Part shown: positions 16,510 to 25,700 of the stretch, in pieces
How the letters are laid out: each line of letters opens with the position of its first letter
Position numbering within the stretch: position 1 is the first letter of the stretch
DNA from: CAYFJO01 sp964343305
GTDB lineage: Bacteria; Planctomycetota; Planctomycetia; Pirellulales; Pirellulaceae
Assembly (NCBI GenBank): GCA_964343305.1
Contig: CAYFJO010000065.1
Location: forward strand, 1-35,506
Length of the DNA stretch: 35,506 nt
Reading direction: 5' to 3'
Notes under the pieces: model-generated
Database searches by the model: none
What the model saw: only the letters and a program-made list of their open reading frames with translations
What the model was told of the DNA's origin: nothing
Translations under genes and position numbers: made by a program

Positions 16510-17187
16510 ATGGGCAATTCAGAGAATCCATTCCGACCGGCGCGCATCATTGCGATCGGCGACGTTCACGGCTGTGCCAAAGCGCTGGCTGCGTTGATCG
16601 ACGCGATCCAGCCGACCGAGCGCGATTTGATCGTCCCGCTAGGGGATTACGTCGACCGCGGGCCAGATAGCAGCGGCGTGATCGACCAGGTCATCGAGCT
16701 GTCCACTCGAACCAACGTCGTGCCGTTGCTTGGCAATCACGAGATCATGATGTTGTCCGCCGTCGAACACCAAGACGTGTTTTTTTGGCTGGGCTGTGGC
16801 GGTCAAGAAACACTTCAAAGCTACGGCGGCCAAATCGAGCGGATTCCAAAAGAACATATTGATTTCCTGAAGCAATGTCGTCCCTATCACGAAACGGCCG
16901 AACACATTTTCGTCCACGCAAACTACCAAAACGACTTACCGTTGGACCAACAGCCGCACGACATTCTCTTTTGGACACACATTTCCACGCACGCGCCACC
17001 GCCGCATCAATCAGGCAAAACAGTCATCGTCGGCCACACACCCCAACCAACCGGCGAAATCCTCGACCTGGGACACGTGATTGGAATCGACACGTATTGC
17101 TTTGGCGGCGGTTGGCTAACCGCGATGAACGTCGAAACAGGCGAGCTTTGGCAGGCGGATGCTGACGGAAACATGCGATCAAGTTAA
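16510..17187 (+). CDS. PPP-family metallophosphoesterase (Ser/Thr phosphatase or Ap4A hydrolase type)
   Basis: A 225-residue cytoplasmic enzyme with all PPP metal-site blocks: GDVHG (residues 18-22), GDYVDRGPDS (46-55), GNHE (76-79), the HAN segment near 140 and GHTP near 178. Bacterial members include protein Ser/Thr phosphatases and diadenosine tetraphosphatases, and sequence alone cannot separate them here. With two Ser/Thr kinases in the same window a protein phosphatase role is attractive but unproven. It is probably cotranscribed with comB, and it ends 3 bp before the stop of the opposite-strand gene. Confidence 0.88.
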   Translation: MGNSENPFRPARIIAIGDVHGCAKALAALIDAIQPTERDLIVPLGDYVDRGPDSSGVIDQVIELSTRTNVVPLLGNHEIMMLSAVEHQDVFFWLGCGGQETLQSYGGQIERIPKEHIDFLKQCRPYHETAEHIFVHANYQNDLPLDQQPHDILFWTHISTHAPPPHQSGKTVIVGHTPQPTGEILDLGHVIGIDTYCFGGGWLTAMNVETGELWQADADGNMRSS

Positions 17188-17190
17188 GCC

Positions 17191-18261
17191 CTACAGAGAT
17201 TCGTCCGCGAGCAATAACAACGCTGGGTCGATATTCGCAAGCTCGTCCCAATCAAAGGTTGCGTTTTGCAGGTCATTACTCGGCTCGGTGTCGGTCAACT
17301 GCAATTGATGGCTTAACTGCTCAAGCGCCAAGTCCATTTGGTCTCCGAAGGCCCGATTAGCGGCAGTCAATGAAGACGTCTGCTGTAATGGGAATGACTT
17401 GTCACCATGCGACCTCGTCTGAGAGAGCGAATTGATTTGCATTTGAAACTGAGGGCTTGTGATTTCGTCAAGCCTTCCCAACGAGGTTTGCTCGGCAATT
17501 GTCGCAGCCGACGATTGGTTGTCGGTAAGTTGCAACACGTCGACCAGGGCAGCAGGGTTTGAGACACGCCACTTGCCAACGATTGGCATATCGCCGTTCG
17601 CTCCCAATCGGTCAACCTCATCGCCACCCGCGACACCGTCCCAGCCACGATTGCCGTTCGTGTCACGAAAGAACTGACTGCCTCGGTGCACTCCAATGTC
17701 GTCCTGGCCATCACCGTTCCAATCGCCAATGATCGGCCGATCGCCGGGATTGCCAAAGCGGTATGCGTTGTCGCCATGATCCCATTGGCCATTCCCGTTA
17801 CGATCGAGATAAAAGTCGTTGGCGCGATGAACGCCGATGTCGTCTCGCCCGTCGCCGTTCCAGTCACCATTGATCGGTGTATCACCAATGGCTCCAAACC
17901 GCAAAAGTCGATCAGTGGTTGGTCCATCCCATGATTGGTTTCCGTTCGCATCCAGATAAAACACGGCCTGAGAAGGTCGATAGACGCCAATGTCGTCTGT
18001 GCCGTCACCGTTCCAATCACCGATCACGGGGATGTCACCAACCGCGCCGTACGCGATCAGCGAATCCCCACTTGCGGCTCCGTCCCAGCGGCCGTTTCCA
18101 TTGGTGTCGAGATAGAATCGATTGGCACCTTCATTAGCTTGTATCGAGGCTGTGACAGCCGGGCCCAGTTTTTTGAAAGATTCATCCGCGTCCGTTGACG
18201 CCAAATCGATCGTTGCGCGGCGAGATGGGTGGCAAAAACCACCGGCGTGAACGGCCCCCAT
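17191..18261 (-). CDS. Calcium-loop repeat protein, probably a truncated paralogue of its neighbour
   Basis: A 356-residue frame with four repeats (residues about 48-231) of the form FYLD.NGNG.WDG ... GD.PVIGDWNGDG.DDIGV.R, each with two Asp/Asn-rich calcium-loop-like segments. The last 125 residues (VDVLQLTDNQSSAATIAEQT onward) are low-similarity, polar, and end in IDPALLLLADESL. Unlike the neighbour at 18366-21881 it has no signal peptide or ESLEQRQ export motif. The first ATG (18261) follows an in-frame TGA by two codons and has no ribosome site. A copy of the neighbour's promoter-like motif sits inside the frame at 18138-18157. It is therefore likely a 5'-truncated or rearranged copy; expression is doubtful. 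Confidence 0.6.
   Translation of the reverse strand: MGAVHAGGFCHPSRRATIDLASTDADESFKKLGPAVTASIQANEGANRFYLDTNGNGRWDGAASGDSLIAYGAVGDIPVIGDWNGDGTDDIGVYRPSQAVFYLDANGNQSWDGPTTDRLLRFGAIGDTPINGDWNGDGRDDIGVHRANDFYLDRNGNGQWDHGDNAYRFGNPGDRPIIGDWNGDGQDDIGVHRGSQFFRDTNGNRGWDGVAGGDEVDRLGANGDMPIVGKWRVSNPAALVDVLQLTDNQSSAATIAEQTSLGRLDEITSPQFQMQINSLSQTRSHGDKSFPLQQTSSLTAANRAFGDQMDLALEQLSHQLQLTDTEPSNDLQNATFDWDELANIDPALLLLADESL
18138..18157 (-). promoter_or_regulatory. TGTCACA-N6-ATACAAG motif, copy inside the 356-residue frame
   Basis: On the minus strand TGTCACA is followed after six bases by ATACAAG, the same layout as at 21925-21945 and 29587-29607. It matches the 21926-21945 copy at 18 of 20 positions. It lies within predicted codons of the truncated paralogue, upstream of its first repeat. 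Confidence 0.5.
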
Positions 18262-18301
18262 TTGACTTCACAGTTGCGCAAGCCCCCTTTTAGAATGAGA
18301 A

Positions 18302-18332
18302 GACTTCCGAAGTTGTTAAAACTTCGGAAGTC
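18302..18332. repeat. Palindrome of the GACTTCCGAAGTT family, copy 2
   Basis: Perfect 13-bp arms at 18302-18314 and 18320-18332 with a 5-nt loop, 33 bp after the stop of the 1171-residue gene. The core is identical to the copy at 6986-7019. Confidence 0.92.
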
Positions 18333-18365
18333 CAAATTTCGTGGCTGTTTCACGACTCTCCAACT

Positions 18366-21300
18366 CTAACGCAACAGGAGCAAGGCCAGATCACCTTCGG
18401 TGGGAAGTCGACTCGCCGCGTCATCCAGAAAGGCGGGGCGGTCGGTGTTGGAATCGTTATGACTTGTGAGAGCGATGACTTCTTCATCGCTTAGGATTAG
18501 GCCCAGATCAATGTAGTCACTGGGTCTCGAGGCAAAGTCCGGCCCGTGCCAAAAGACTGCTTTATCGCCCAGCGTTTGATAAGTGAATTCGTAGTTGCCA
18601 AATGGAATTCTGCCAATTGAAAATGTCACTTGATAGCCGGAATTCCATTTCACCTGCTTGACGGACGCTAGTTTCAATGAGTCTGCATCGACGCTGATGC
18701 GGTCTGCGAGATCTTCGCGGGCGTCGCTGATGGCTTTGGACAGCCCCTCGGTCTGTGATACGACAAACTCCTCGGGTACCTGTGCGATTAGGTTAGAGAG
18801 TTTGAATCCTTGGTAGCTGGTGTGATACGTGTACTGTAAGCCTTCGTAACTCAACTTGATTCGAAATCCGCTAATAACGTATGCCAATTCGATCTCTCGG
18901 CGGAGTTCGGGAAATCCCAAGTCGGGGCCCCACACTACACGCTCCGCCGCATCGAATTGGATCGCTTCCACGCTAACTCCGAGGCGTTCAGACAGATCTT
19001 CCCGAGTTGCTTCAATCATGTTTCGCAGAGCATCATCCACATCCGATCGTCCAGTGGAGATTCCGGATTCATCTCCAGGGACAACAACTGGAGCGCAGAC
19101 TTCCTGTAACGAATCACTCGGCGCCTTGACTGAGTCTTGAGCAACCCCAACATCAATCCACTTTCCAGCCACGGCAATGTCGGTCGCGGCTCCGAATGGT
19201 GCCGCGCTGTCTGTGCTATCCCAACGTCCGTTGCCGTTGGTGTCGCGATAAATGGTTCCGTTGGAACTGCGGTGAACGCCTAGATCGTCTCGACCATCGC
19301 CGTTCCAATCGCCTGTGAGCGGCTTGTCGTCAGCAGCGCCAAATGGATTGGCTGCGTCGACCACTGTACCGTCCCAGTGACCGTTGCCGTTGATGTCGCG
19401 GTAGAACACCCCATTGCGAAACACACCAATGTCGTCCATGCCATCGCCGTTCCAATCGCCAATGACGGGGATGTCGCCCGCCGCACCAAATCGCACGACT
19501 TGGTCATGAGCCGGACCGTCCCACAGGCCGCTGCCGTTGGAATCGAGATAGAAGGTCGCCGTCGATGGGCGGAAGACGCCGATGTCATCAACGCCATCGC
19601 CATTCCAGTCTCCAATGACGGGGATATCGCCCGACGCGCCGTACAGGATGATGGTGTCGCCGCCGGGTTGTGTGCCGTCCCAACGGCCGTTGCCGTTGGA
19701 ATCCAGATAGAATCGGCTATCGCGCTCGCCACCTCGATAGACACCGATTTCGTCATAGCCGTCGCCATCGAAGTCGCCGCGAATCGGCACATCGCCCGTG
19801 CCGCCCAGTTGCAACGTCTGGTCCTGTCCGGCCGGGCCGTCCCACGCACCGTTATTGTTGTTGTCCAGGAAATGTCTTCCGTTGCGAAACACGCCGATTT
19901 TGTCCACGACCGGCGAAATTGTGACCGCGTAGTCTTCAACTTCGCCGTCGCTTGCGTAGCCGCCGGGATTGGCGGCTGCCGGATCTGTGCTCAATCGAAA
20001 GCGGGCGAAGGTTTGTCCCGTGAAACCGTTAGGCACGACCGGAAACACCAACTCGACCGTCTGACCGATTTGGGTCGGCACGTCGACCACCGCTCGCTCG
20101 GATACTTCAAATTGTCCGTCGCTGTCGTAGTCGATCCAGCCATATAGCTTTGCACCCTGGCCGGCGGTGTTGGTGAAACTCATTTGGATGACCGGTCGCT
20201 CGCCAACACTCAAATTCAAGTCGTTCGAATCGACGAGACCGTCCTCGTCATCCGTGCCGTTGCTGTCGTCGCCCAGCGCATTGGCCGACGGCATCGGGCC
20301 CGTATCTTCATCCACGGTTTGACCTAGATAAAGCTGGTCGTTGACCTGGTGACGTGGCGCGTCACTCACTGCATTGGGAGCATCACCAAAATCCTGTGTG
20401 GCGACCACGTAGGTCTGTGCCCCACCGGTCATGAACAACACACCGTTTGGGCCGGCGGCGATTGTGATTCCCCGATATCGCCCGAAGAGGTTCGAGGGAT
20501 CTGGGGTTGGAATTCCAAGAGTCGAAATGCGCTGCGTTTGATCCGATCCATCTGGCTGCGACGTCGACTGCCATAAACCGGAGTTTGTGTTGAAGAACAA
20601 CGTCCCGTTCAATTCGGTCAGTTGCCTGGGCACCCCCCCCTCGAAACCTTCAATAGCTCGTGCGCCGTTTTCATCAACTTTCCAAACCGTCGTCGTGCCA
20701 AATCCTTGCCCGACCTTTGCCGCAGTGAAATACAATTTTCCGCCAACGTTGGTCAAGTTTTCGGGCGTGGTTCCCAACTGCGTGCTGTTGGCCACGAGCG
20801 TCAGTTGAGGCAACATGTAGGGTGAATCGGGGTTGGTCTTCGGAATGGTGTAAAGATTTCGGCCATCGGCGAGGAACAAGTCCCCGTCGACATCGATCAT
20901 GGCACTTGGATTGAGATCGCCAACTCGTACGGGTGGATTCGCCAGGCGGTAAAGTAGATGCTCGGGTGGAGCGCCCACTGCTGGAAAAGCGCCTGTAAAG
21001 TACGTGCCGCTGCCCGAAATCGTGACTTTGTCAAACGCTAAAACGGATGAGCCCGGGGCAATGTAGGTTTCAACCGCATTGCCGTTTGCCTCTGGAGAGT
21101 ACGGCATCACGTCTCGGGCTTCCGCGGAAAAAACTCCGCTTGTCGCATTGCCATCTTTCGAGAAGCTCCCCGAAAAAACCAGCACGCCAAGACCACTCTG
21201 CATATTCCGCGGATCGTTGATGGGTTCTTTTGCCCCATCGGATCGCATGAATACCGGGGTCAATTGATCAGCTTTGACCGGATCGGAAAACGCCCACAGT

Positions 21301-21881
21301 TGGCTCCGTAGTCCTTGGGAATTGCTGGCGGCAAAAAACAAATCCATGTTATTCGGTGTAAATTCTTCATCGTCGGCGATGCCAAGCACCGGTGTGAAAT
21401 CACGCGGGTTCGACGAAACCGAGCCTGGTGCCACATCCGCCGCCAACTCCAGCTTGCCCTCGGCATTAATCCACCAAGGCTCCATTCCATGAACCCCATC
21501 ATTTGCGGACAGGTAAAGTGTCCCACCATCACCAGGCAAAAATGGCACATAGGTCAACGTGTCTGGATCAACCACCGGCGCTTGATGACCTTCGGCAACT
21601 TCGACCTTGGTCGTGCCGTCGGGAGTGCCGTCCGTCTTCCATAGCTCCAATCCAGGTCGACCATCCTGTGCCCCGTCATCGGCGGCGTAATAGACGATTT
21701 CACCCACTTGCGTGTAGCCCTGTGCAAATGCGGGGCCAGATTCCAACAGTAATTCCGGCATTCCGGTCATCATTTGCCGCTGTTCGAGCGACTCGACTTG
21801 AAATTGCCGACGGTATTTTTGTCGGCAAGTCGTCTTGGCATTTCTACGCGTGAGGTTGCGGATGATACGGCCAATGGACAT
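18366..21881 (-). CDS. Large secreted protein: ELWKTDGT-type head, GEVED domain, calcium-loop repeats, two C-terminal modules
   Basis: A 1171-residue protein with an ideal AAGGAG site 6 nt before ATG 21881. Residues 9-40 carry the planctomycete export signature (basic stretch, then FQVESLEQRQMMTG). Residues 60-490 are beta-propeller-like (GLELWKTDGTPDGTTKV, GTLYLSANDGVHGMEPWW). Residues about 497-655 match the GEVED domain (DFGDAP ... GWIDYDSDGQFEVSE ... SDGEVEDYAV). Residues 661-908 are five to six calcium-loop repeats (IGDWNGDGVDDIGVFR / FYLDSNGNGRWDG). Residues 948-1030 and 1046-1115 are two related modules beginning AREDL(A/S)(D/E)R and ending Y.YHT or Y.YQT. It is probably extracellular or cell-surface and adhesive. 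A motif shared with the protease gene lies 44 bp upstream of the ATG. Confidence 0.85.
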   Translation of the reverse strand: MSIGRIIRNLTRRNAKTTCRQKYRRQFQVESLEQRQMMTGMPELLLESGPAFAQGYTQVGEIVYYAADDGAQDGRPGLELWKTDGTPDGTTKVEVAEGHQAPVVDPDTLTYVPFLPGDGGTLYLSANDGVHGMEPWWINAEGKLELAADVAPGSVSSNPRDFTPVLGIADDEEFTPNNMDLFFAASNSQGLRSQLWAFSDPVKADQLTPVFMRSDGAKEPINDPRNMQSGLGVLVFSGSFSKDGNATSGVFSAEARDVMPYSPEANGNAVETYIAPGSSVLAFDKVTISGSGTYFTGAFPAVGAPPEHLLYRLANPPVRVGDLNPSAMIDVDGDLFLADGRNLYTIPKTNPDSPYMLPQLTLVANSTQLGTTPENLTNVGGKLYFTAAKVGQGFGTTTVWKVDENGARAIEGFEGGVPRQLTELNGTLFFNTNSGLWQSTSQPDGSDQTQRISTLGIPTPDPSNLFGRYRGITIAAGPNGVLFMTGGAQTYVVATQDFGDAPNAVSDAPRHQVNDQLYLGQTVDEDTGPMPSANALGDDSNGTDDEDGLVDSNDLNLSVGERPVIQMSFTNTAGQGAKLYGWIDYDSDGQFEVSERAVVDVPTQIGQTVELVFPVVPNGFTGQTFARFRLSTDPAAANPGGYASDGEVEDYAVTISPVVDKIGVFRNGRHFLDNNNNGAWDGPAGQDQTLQLGGTGDVPIRGDFDGDGYDEIGVYRGGERDSRFYLDSNGNGRWDGTQPGGDTIILYGASGDIPVIGDWNGDGVDDIGVFRPSTATFYLDSNGSGLWDGPAHDQVVRFGAAGDIPVIGDWNGDGMDDIGVFRNGVFYRDINGNGHWDGTVVDAANPFGAADDKPLTGDWNGDGRDDLGVHRSSNGTIYRDTNGNGRWDSTDSAAPFGAATDIAVAGKWIDVGVAQDSVKAPSDSLQEVCAPVVVPGDESGISTGRSDVDDALRNMIEATREDLSERLGVSVEAIQFDAAERVVWGPDLGFPELRREIELAYVISGFRIKLSYEGLQYTYHTSYQGFKLSNLIAQVPEEFVVSQTEGLSKAISDAREDLADRISVDADSLKLASVKQVKWNSGYQVTFSIGRIPFGNYEFTYQTLGDKAVFWHGPDFASRPSDYIDLGLILSDEEVIALTSHNDSNTDRPAFLDDAASRLPTEGDLALLLLR

Positions 21882-21924
21882 CGCTTTCTCCTTTGTGTTG
21901 AGGAAAACCGTTGGGGGGACACAA

Positions 21925-21945
21925 TCTTGTATTCAGGCTGTGACA
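21925..21945 (-). promoter_or_regulatory. Promoter-like motif TGTCACA-N6-ATACAAGA before the 1171-residue gene
   Basis: Minus strand TGTCACA (21939-21945), six bases, ATACAAGA (21925-21932), ending 44 bp before the ATG. The same two boxes with the same spacing precede the metalloprotease gene at 29587-29607, and in both cases a T-rich then A-rich tract lies just upstream. The box spacing and the fixed distance suggest an ECF-type promoter (inference). Confidence 0.6.
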
Positions 21946-22210
21946 CACACTTCACGATTTTTTTCAGAAAAGGAAAAAGAACGATCCGAATCCGTTTACA
22001 CGATGAGGAAAATCGACAAGCTGGGTGAACGTAACGAATCGGGAAGCGGCCCCTTTTTCCACAACAAGCGAAAGAAAAGGTGGGGAACGAAAGCACTGTC
22101 GGAAAAGAATCGGCACTAGCGCAGTTCAAAACAAAATAACCGGCCGATCGACATTCGCTGTGGCCGTCAGTGACAAGAGTGTCTTATCAGGTGGTCGATG
22201 TCGCCGAAAA

Positions 22211-22232
22211 CGTTCCTGACACGTTCCTGACA
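22211..22232. repeat. 11-bp tandem repeat CGTTCCTGACA
   Basis: Two perfect copies at 22211-22221 and 22222-22232, followed by CCTTTT. It resembles a remnant of a short dispersed repeat containing GTGTCAGGAACG on the minus strand. Confidence 0.75.
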
Positions 22233-22257
22233 CCTTTTCGCTTGCCGAGGCGTAGGT

Positions 22258-22776
22258 TTACTCCATCGTCGCCTCGATCCGCTGGTCGCTGAAGTCCGAT
22301 TTGATCTGGCACTTCGGCAGGGCCGCTTTCAGCCTGGCGACTCCCTGGGCTGTGACTTTGGTAGCTGTGAGATTGATCTGTCGGACTTTTTTGAGTTGGC
22401 TCAACGCGTCGATGCCTTCGTCTGTAATCGAGGTATTCGAGAGCCCCACGTAACTCGTCAGTTTGGGGATTCTCTGGAGATGTACCAGCCCTGCATCGGT
22501 GATCTGTGTACCATCCAAATCGAGTTGTGAAAACGGATGGCCAGTGTCGGCCAGGACTTGTAAGCCGCGATCGGTGATCGCTGTGTCTTTGATTTTCAGT
22601 TCAATTGGGCCTTTCTCCTTATAGTCTTTGAAGTACGCCAGCCCGTCGTCAGTGATCTTTGTAGTGGAAATGTCCAACGCCCGTATTTGCTGGGCTCCGG
22701 CAAGTGTTTTCAATCCTCCGTCGCCAATCGCGGTCTGGGATAAATCCAGCGCCCTAGTAGATTTCAGCGGAAGCAA
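22258..22776 (-). CDS. Out-of-frame C-terminal LRR piece of the kinase gene
   Basis: A 172-residue frame of about six LRRs (TRALDLSQTAIGDGGLKTLA; TDEGIDALSQLKKVRQINLT) that overlaps the end of the kinase gene in another frame. It continues the kinase's LRR array exactly: removing one 7-bp unit at 22775-22795 joins ...ITDEGIRH to LLPLKSTRALDLS with correct LRR spacing. There is no signal peptide or convincing ribosome site, so it is best read as the broken-off end of one ancestral gene (22258-26143) rather than a separate gene. Confidence 0.8.
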   Translation of the reverse strand: MLPLKSTRALDLSQTAIGDGGLKTLAGAQQIRALDISTTKITDDGLAYFKDYKEKGPIELKIKDTAITDRGLQVLADTGHPFSQLDLDGTQITDAGLVHLQRIPKLTSYVGLSNTSITDEGIDALSQLKKVRQINLTATKVTAQGVARLKAALPKCQIKSDFSDQRIEATME

Positions 22777-25700
22777 ATGCCGAATGCCGAATGCCCTCGT
22801 CGGTAATCCGCGTACTGCTCAGCCCCAAACCACCAAACCCGTCAAAACGTGTGATGTGGCTGAGCCCGTCGTCGGTCACTGGACATCCATCCAATGACAA
22901 CGAACCAAGCTTCTTTAGAGATGCGAGTTGAGAGAGCCCTGTGCCGGTAATTCCCGTTCGGTGAAAATTCAAAAGAGTAATCTGCTCACACTTCGCGATG
23001 TGTACCAGCCCCTCGTCCGTGATCTTGGTGCAGCGCGGCAAGTCAAGCCGCTCGAGCCGCTTGAGTTGCGAGACGTGGCGTAGTCCATCATTGGTGATCG
23101 TCGAGGTATCATAATCGGGAAATCCCAAGCTCAGCCTCGTCAGGTTTGGAAACTTGCGGAGATGCGCGAGACCCGCGTCGGTTACCTTAGCACCGTAGGT
23201 AAGGAGCGCATTCAGGCTAGGTAGTTCCGGTAATGAGGCTAGGACCTCGTCCATCATGTGGCCACGCTGGAAATTGATCCAGCTCAGCCCCGTCAAGCCG
23301 TCAAGCTGCTTGAAGTCGTCGTAAGCCAGTTTCTCCGGCGGGCAAAGTGCGTGTACGTGGAAGGGTTCATCCGGAAGCGGGTCTCCCGGCGACAAGGCTG
23401 GCATAACAACCTTGCCGACGCACAGCCGCACGTTTGTGAAACCGTTGGCCAGCGCCCACTTGGCCACCCGGCGGTCATGTGCAAGCGGGTTGGGGCCCCG
23501 CAGCAATTCGGCTTCGCCGGAAAGAACCTGAAACGACAGCTCGGTAAAAGGCGTTTCCGTCGCTGCCACGGCGATCGAGAACGGCTCGGGCCACCTTGTT
23601 TGGCTATCGGAAAATGCCGACTCCTGGCCAGTCCAATCAAAGACCCGCTTGTCCTCAGAGTCGACGGTAATCTGTACCTTGCCGTCTGAGGGCAGGGTCA
23701 CCGCAATCACCAGCGTTTGGGGATCGTTCCCAAAGCCCGGCACTTCCAGCTTATGGATCACTTCGTCTCTGCCGCCTACGGGTGTCGCCAGTGTGATCTC
23801 ATGCTCGCCTATGGTGATCGCCGCATGATGGTTGTTGATCGGCAGCGCGACGCGCAGAGAACTTGATCCATTGAGGAACGAAAATCGCAGCGCGTATCCC
23901 CCGTGCGGCAAGACAGGAAGAGGCAGCCGGCAAACATCGTCGCCAACGGCGACCAGATCGGGTCCATAGCGGACCCACTGGCCGTAGCCCGCGCCCTTGG
24001 GCAGCACGACCAGCGGCATCAGGTCGACCCAGCCATCGGCTGCCGTAATGGAGGAGCCCTCTTTGGGTGAGACGCGTGACGCCACGGCATCGGTCGAATC
24101 GCCTGCCAATTTACGACCGATGACGTTCTTGCCGTCAAGAACCTGCACCTCGCCCTTCGCGAGCCGGACCGAGAGCACCACCTTCTCGCCACGGCGGAGC
24201 GTGAACTGGTCGGTTTTGAAATCCAACTCGCCATACTTCACGTGCAGCGTTCTCTCGCCCGCCTTGATCTGGTACTCTTCACCCGACTCCTTCTTGGTGA
24301 TTTTCAGCTCTTCGCCTTCGACGGTGACCTGAATCGACGGATCGTCGATTTCTACTACAATCGTGCCGTCCTTGGTGCGGAAGAAGAGCGTCACCACGCC
24401 CAGCAAAATGATGCCGGCTAGTCCGGCAGCAACGGCAATGATTTGGTTGCGGCGATTGGTCCACCATCGTTGTGCTTGGGTGGCGCTCGCTGTTGTGGCA
24501 AGGTCTCCCGACCTTGCCACTTGATCGACCGCAGGTCTCCCTGACCGCTGTTCCGAAGGTTTCCCTGACTCTAGTTGCGCGGCTGCGTCTCGGAGACCTT
24601 CGGTCGGCGGTTTCGGCGGGGTCGGGAGACCCGCGCCGAGCGCGAGATCCGGAGCGAGCACAGGTTTCGGCGGGGGCGGCAGAGGCGCGCTGAGCTCATC
24701 GCGTGCGTCGGCTTCTTCGCGCGGAGCGCAAGGGCCACTTTTGACGTGTATCGTCGGCTCGGTTTCGTGCGAATCTGCGGCGTAATCTTCGTGGGTTTGT
24801 CGCCCCGATTGTTCGGTCGGAGCCGTGGCGCTGCTTTTGCTCCGCTGGAGTAAACCGGCCAAGTCCGCACCTTCGGTAAATGGCGTGAGAGCTACGGCAA
24901 CATCGTCAGGCGTGGCAAAGCGGTCGGCCGGGTCGCGCGAGAGCATGCGGTCGACGATCGCCACTAACTCGGCCGGCAGGTCGGCACGCTCCGTGGCGAT
25001 CGACGACGCGTCTTCGGTGGTCTTGGCCATCATCAGCTTGAGCGGCGTGTTGTACGTTTCGGCCGAAAACGGCGGTCCGCCGGTGAGCAGTTTGAACAGC
25101 GTGGCTCCTAGCGCATAAATGTCGGCGCGGATGTCCACGTCGTGGCTGTCGGTACCTTGCTCCGGGGCCATGTAGTCAAGCGTGCCCATCATCTGGCCGG
25201 TGGTCGTCAGTTCGCGACGCGCAGCGGCTTGTTGGTCGTCCAGCAGGGCCAGGCCCATGTCGAGGATTTTGACGACCGGTCCGGATTCTTCGTGGTGGGC
25301 AAGCATCAGATTCGACGGCTTAATGTCGCGGTGGACCATGCCGCGGCGGTCCGCGTGGGCAAGTCCAACCGCCGCCTGCCGGATCAGCTCACAAGCGTCG
25401 GCGAGCGTCATGCCACGCGCTGGCGTTGTGGCAAGGTCTCCTGACTTTGCCGCCTCGTCGACCGAAGGTCTCCCGCCCTCACCATCCAGTGCTGATTCTG
25501 GGAGACCTTCGGTCGGCGATTTCGGCGGGGTCGTGAGACCCGCGCCGAACGGACCGGCAGGACCGACGGCACGGACCAGGGCGGACAGGTCGATGCCATC
25601 GACCAATTCCATGACCAGGTAATGCATGTCGTCAATCTCCCCAGCGTCCGTGGCTCGCACGATGTTCGAATGGTCCAACTGGCCGACGGCTTCCATTTCG

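Larger units (their letters stand above)
21882..22257. other. Intergenic region upstream of the 1171-residue secreted protein
   Basis: This 376-bp gap contains the ribosome site (21888-21893), the TGTCACA motif (21925-21945), an A/G-rich tract (21957-21985) and an 11-bp tandem repeat (22211-22232) next to the stop of the LRR fragment. No convincing gene is seen; short plus-strand frames here lack family features. Confidence 0.6.

Noticed and set aside
17350..18120. Regularly spaced DNA repeats (CCGTTCCAATC words) suspected as a CRISPR array, also at 19200-19900 and 27500-28150
   Set aside because: They are degenerate codons of a protein repeat with no constant repeat-spacer structure and lie within open frames.
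19377..20147. A 256-residue plus-strand frame opposite the 1171-residue gene
   Set aside because: It is the antisense reading of the calcium-loop repeats (repeated AIPVSNDGD-type words mirror GDWNGDG) and has no independent evidence.
22754..22776. Programmed ribosomal frameshifting as explanation of the split kinase
   Set aside because: No slippery heptamer or downstream structure is apparent, and a 7-bp tandem duplication explains the shift directly.
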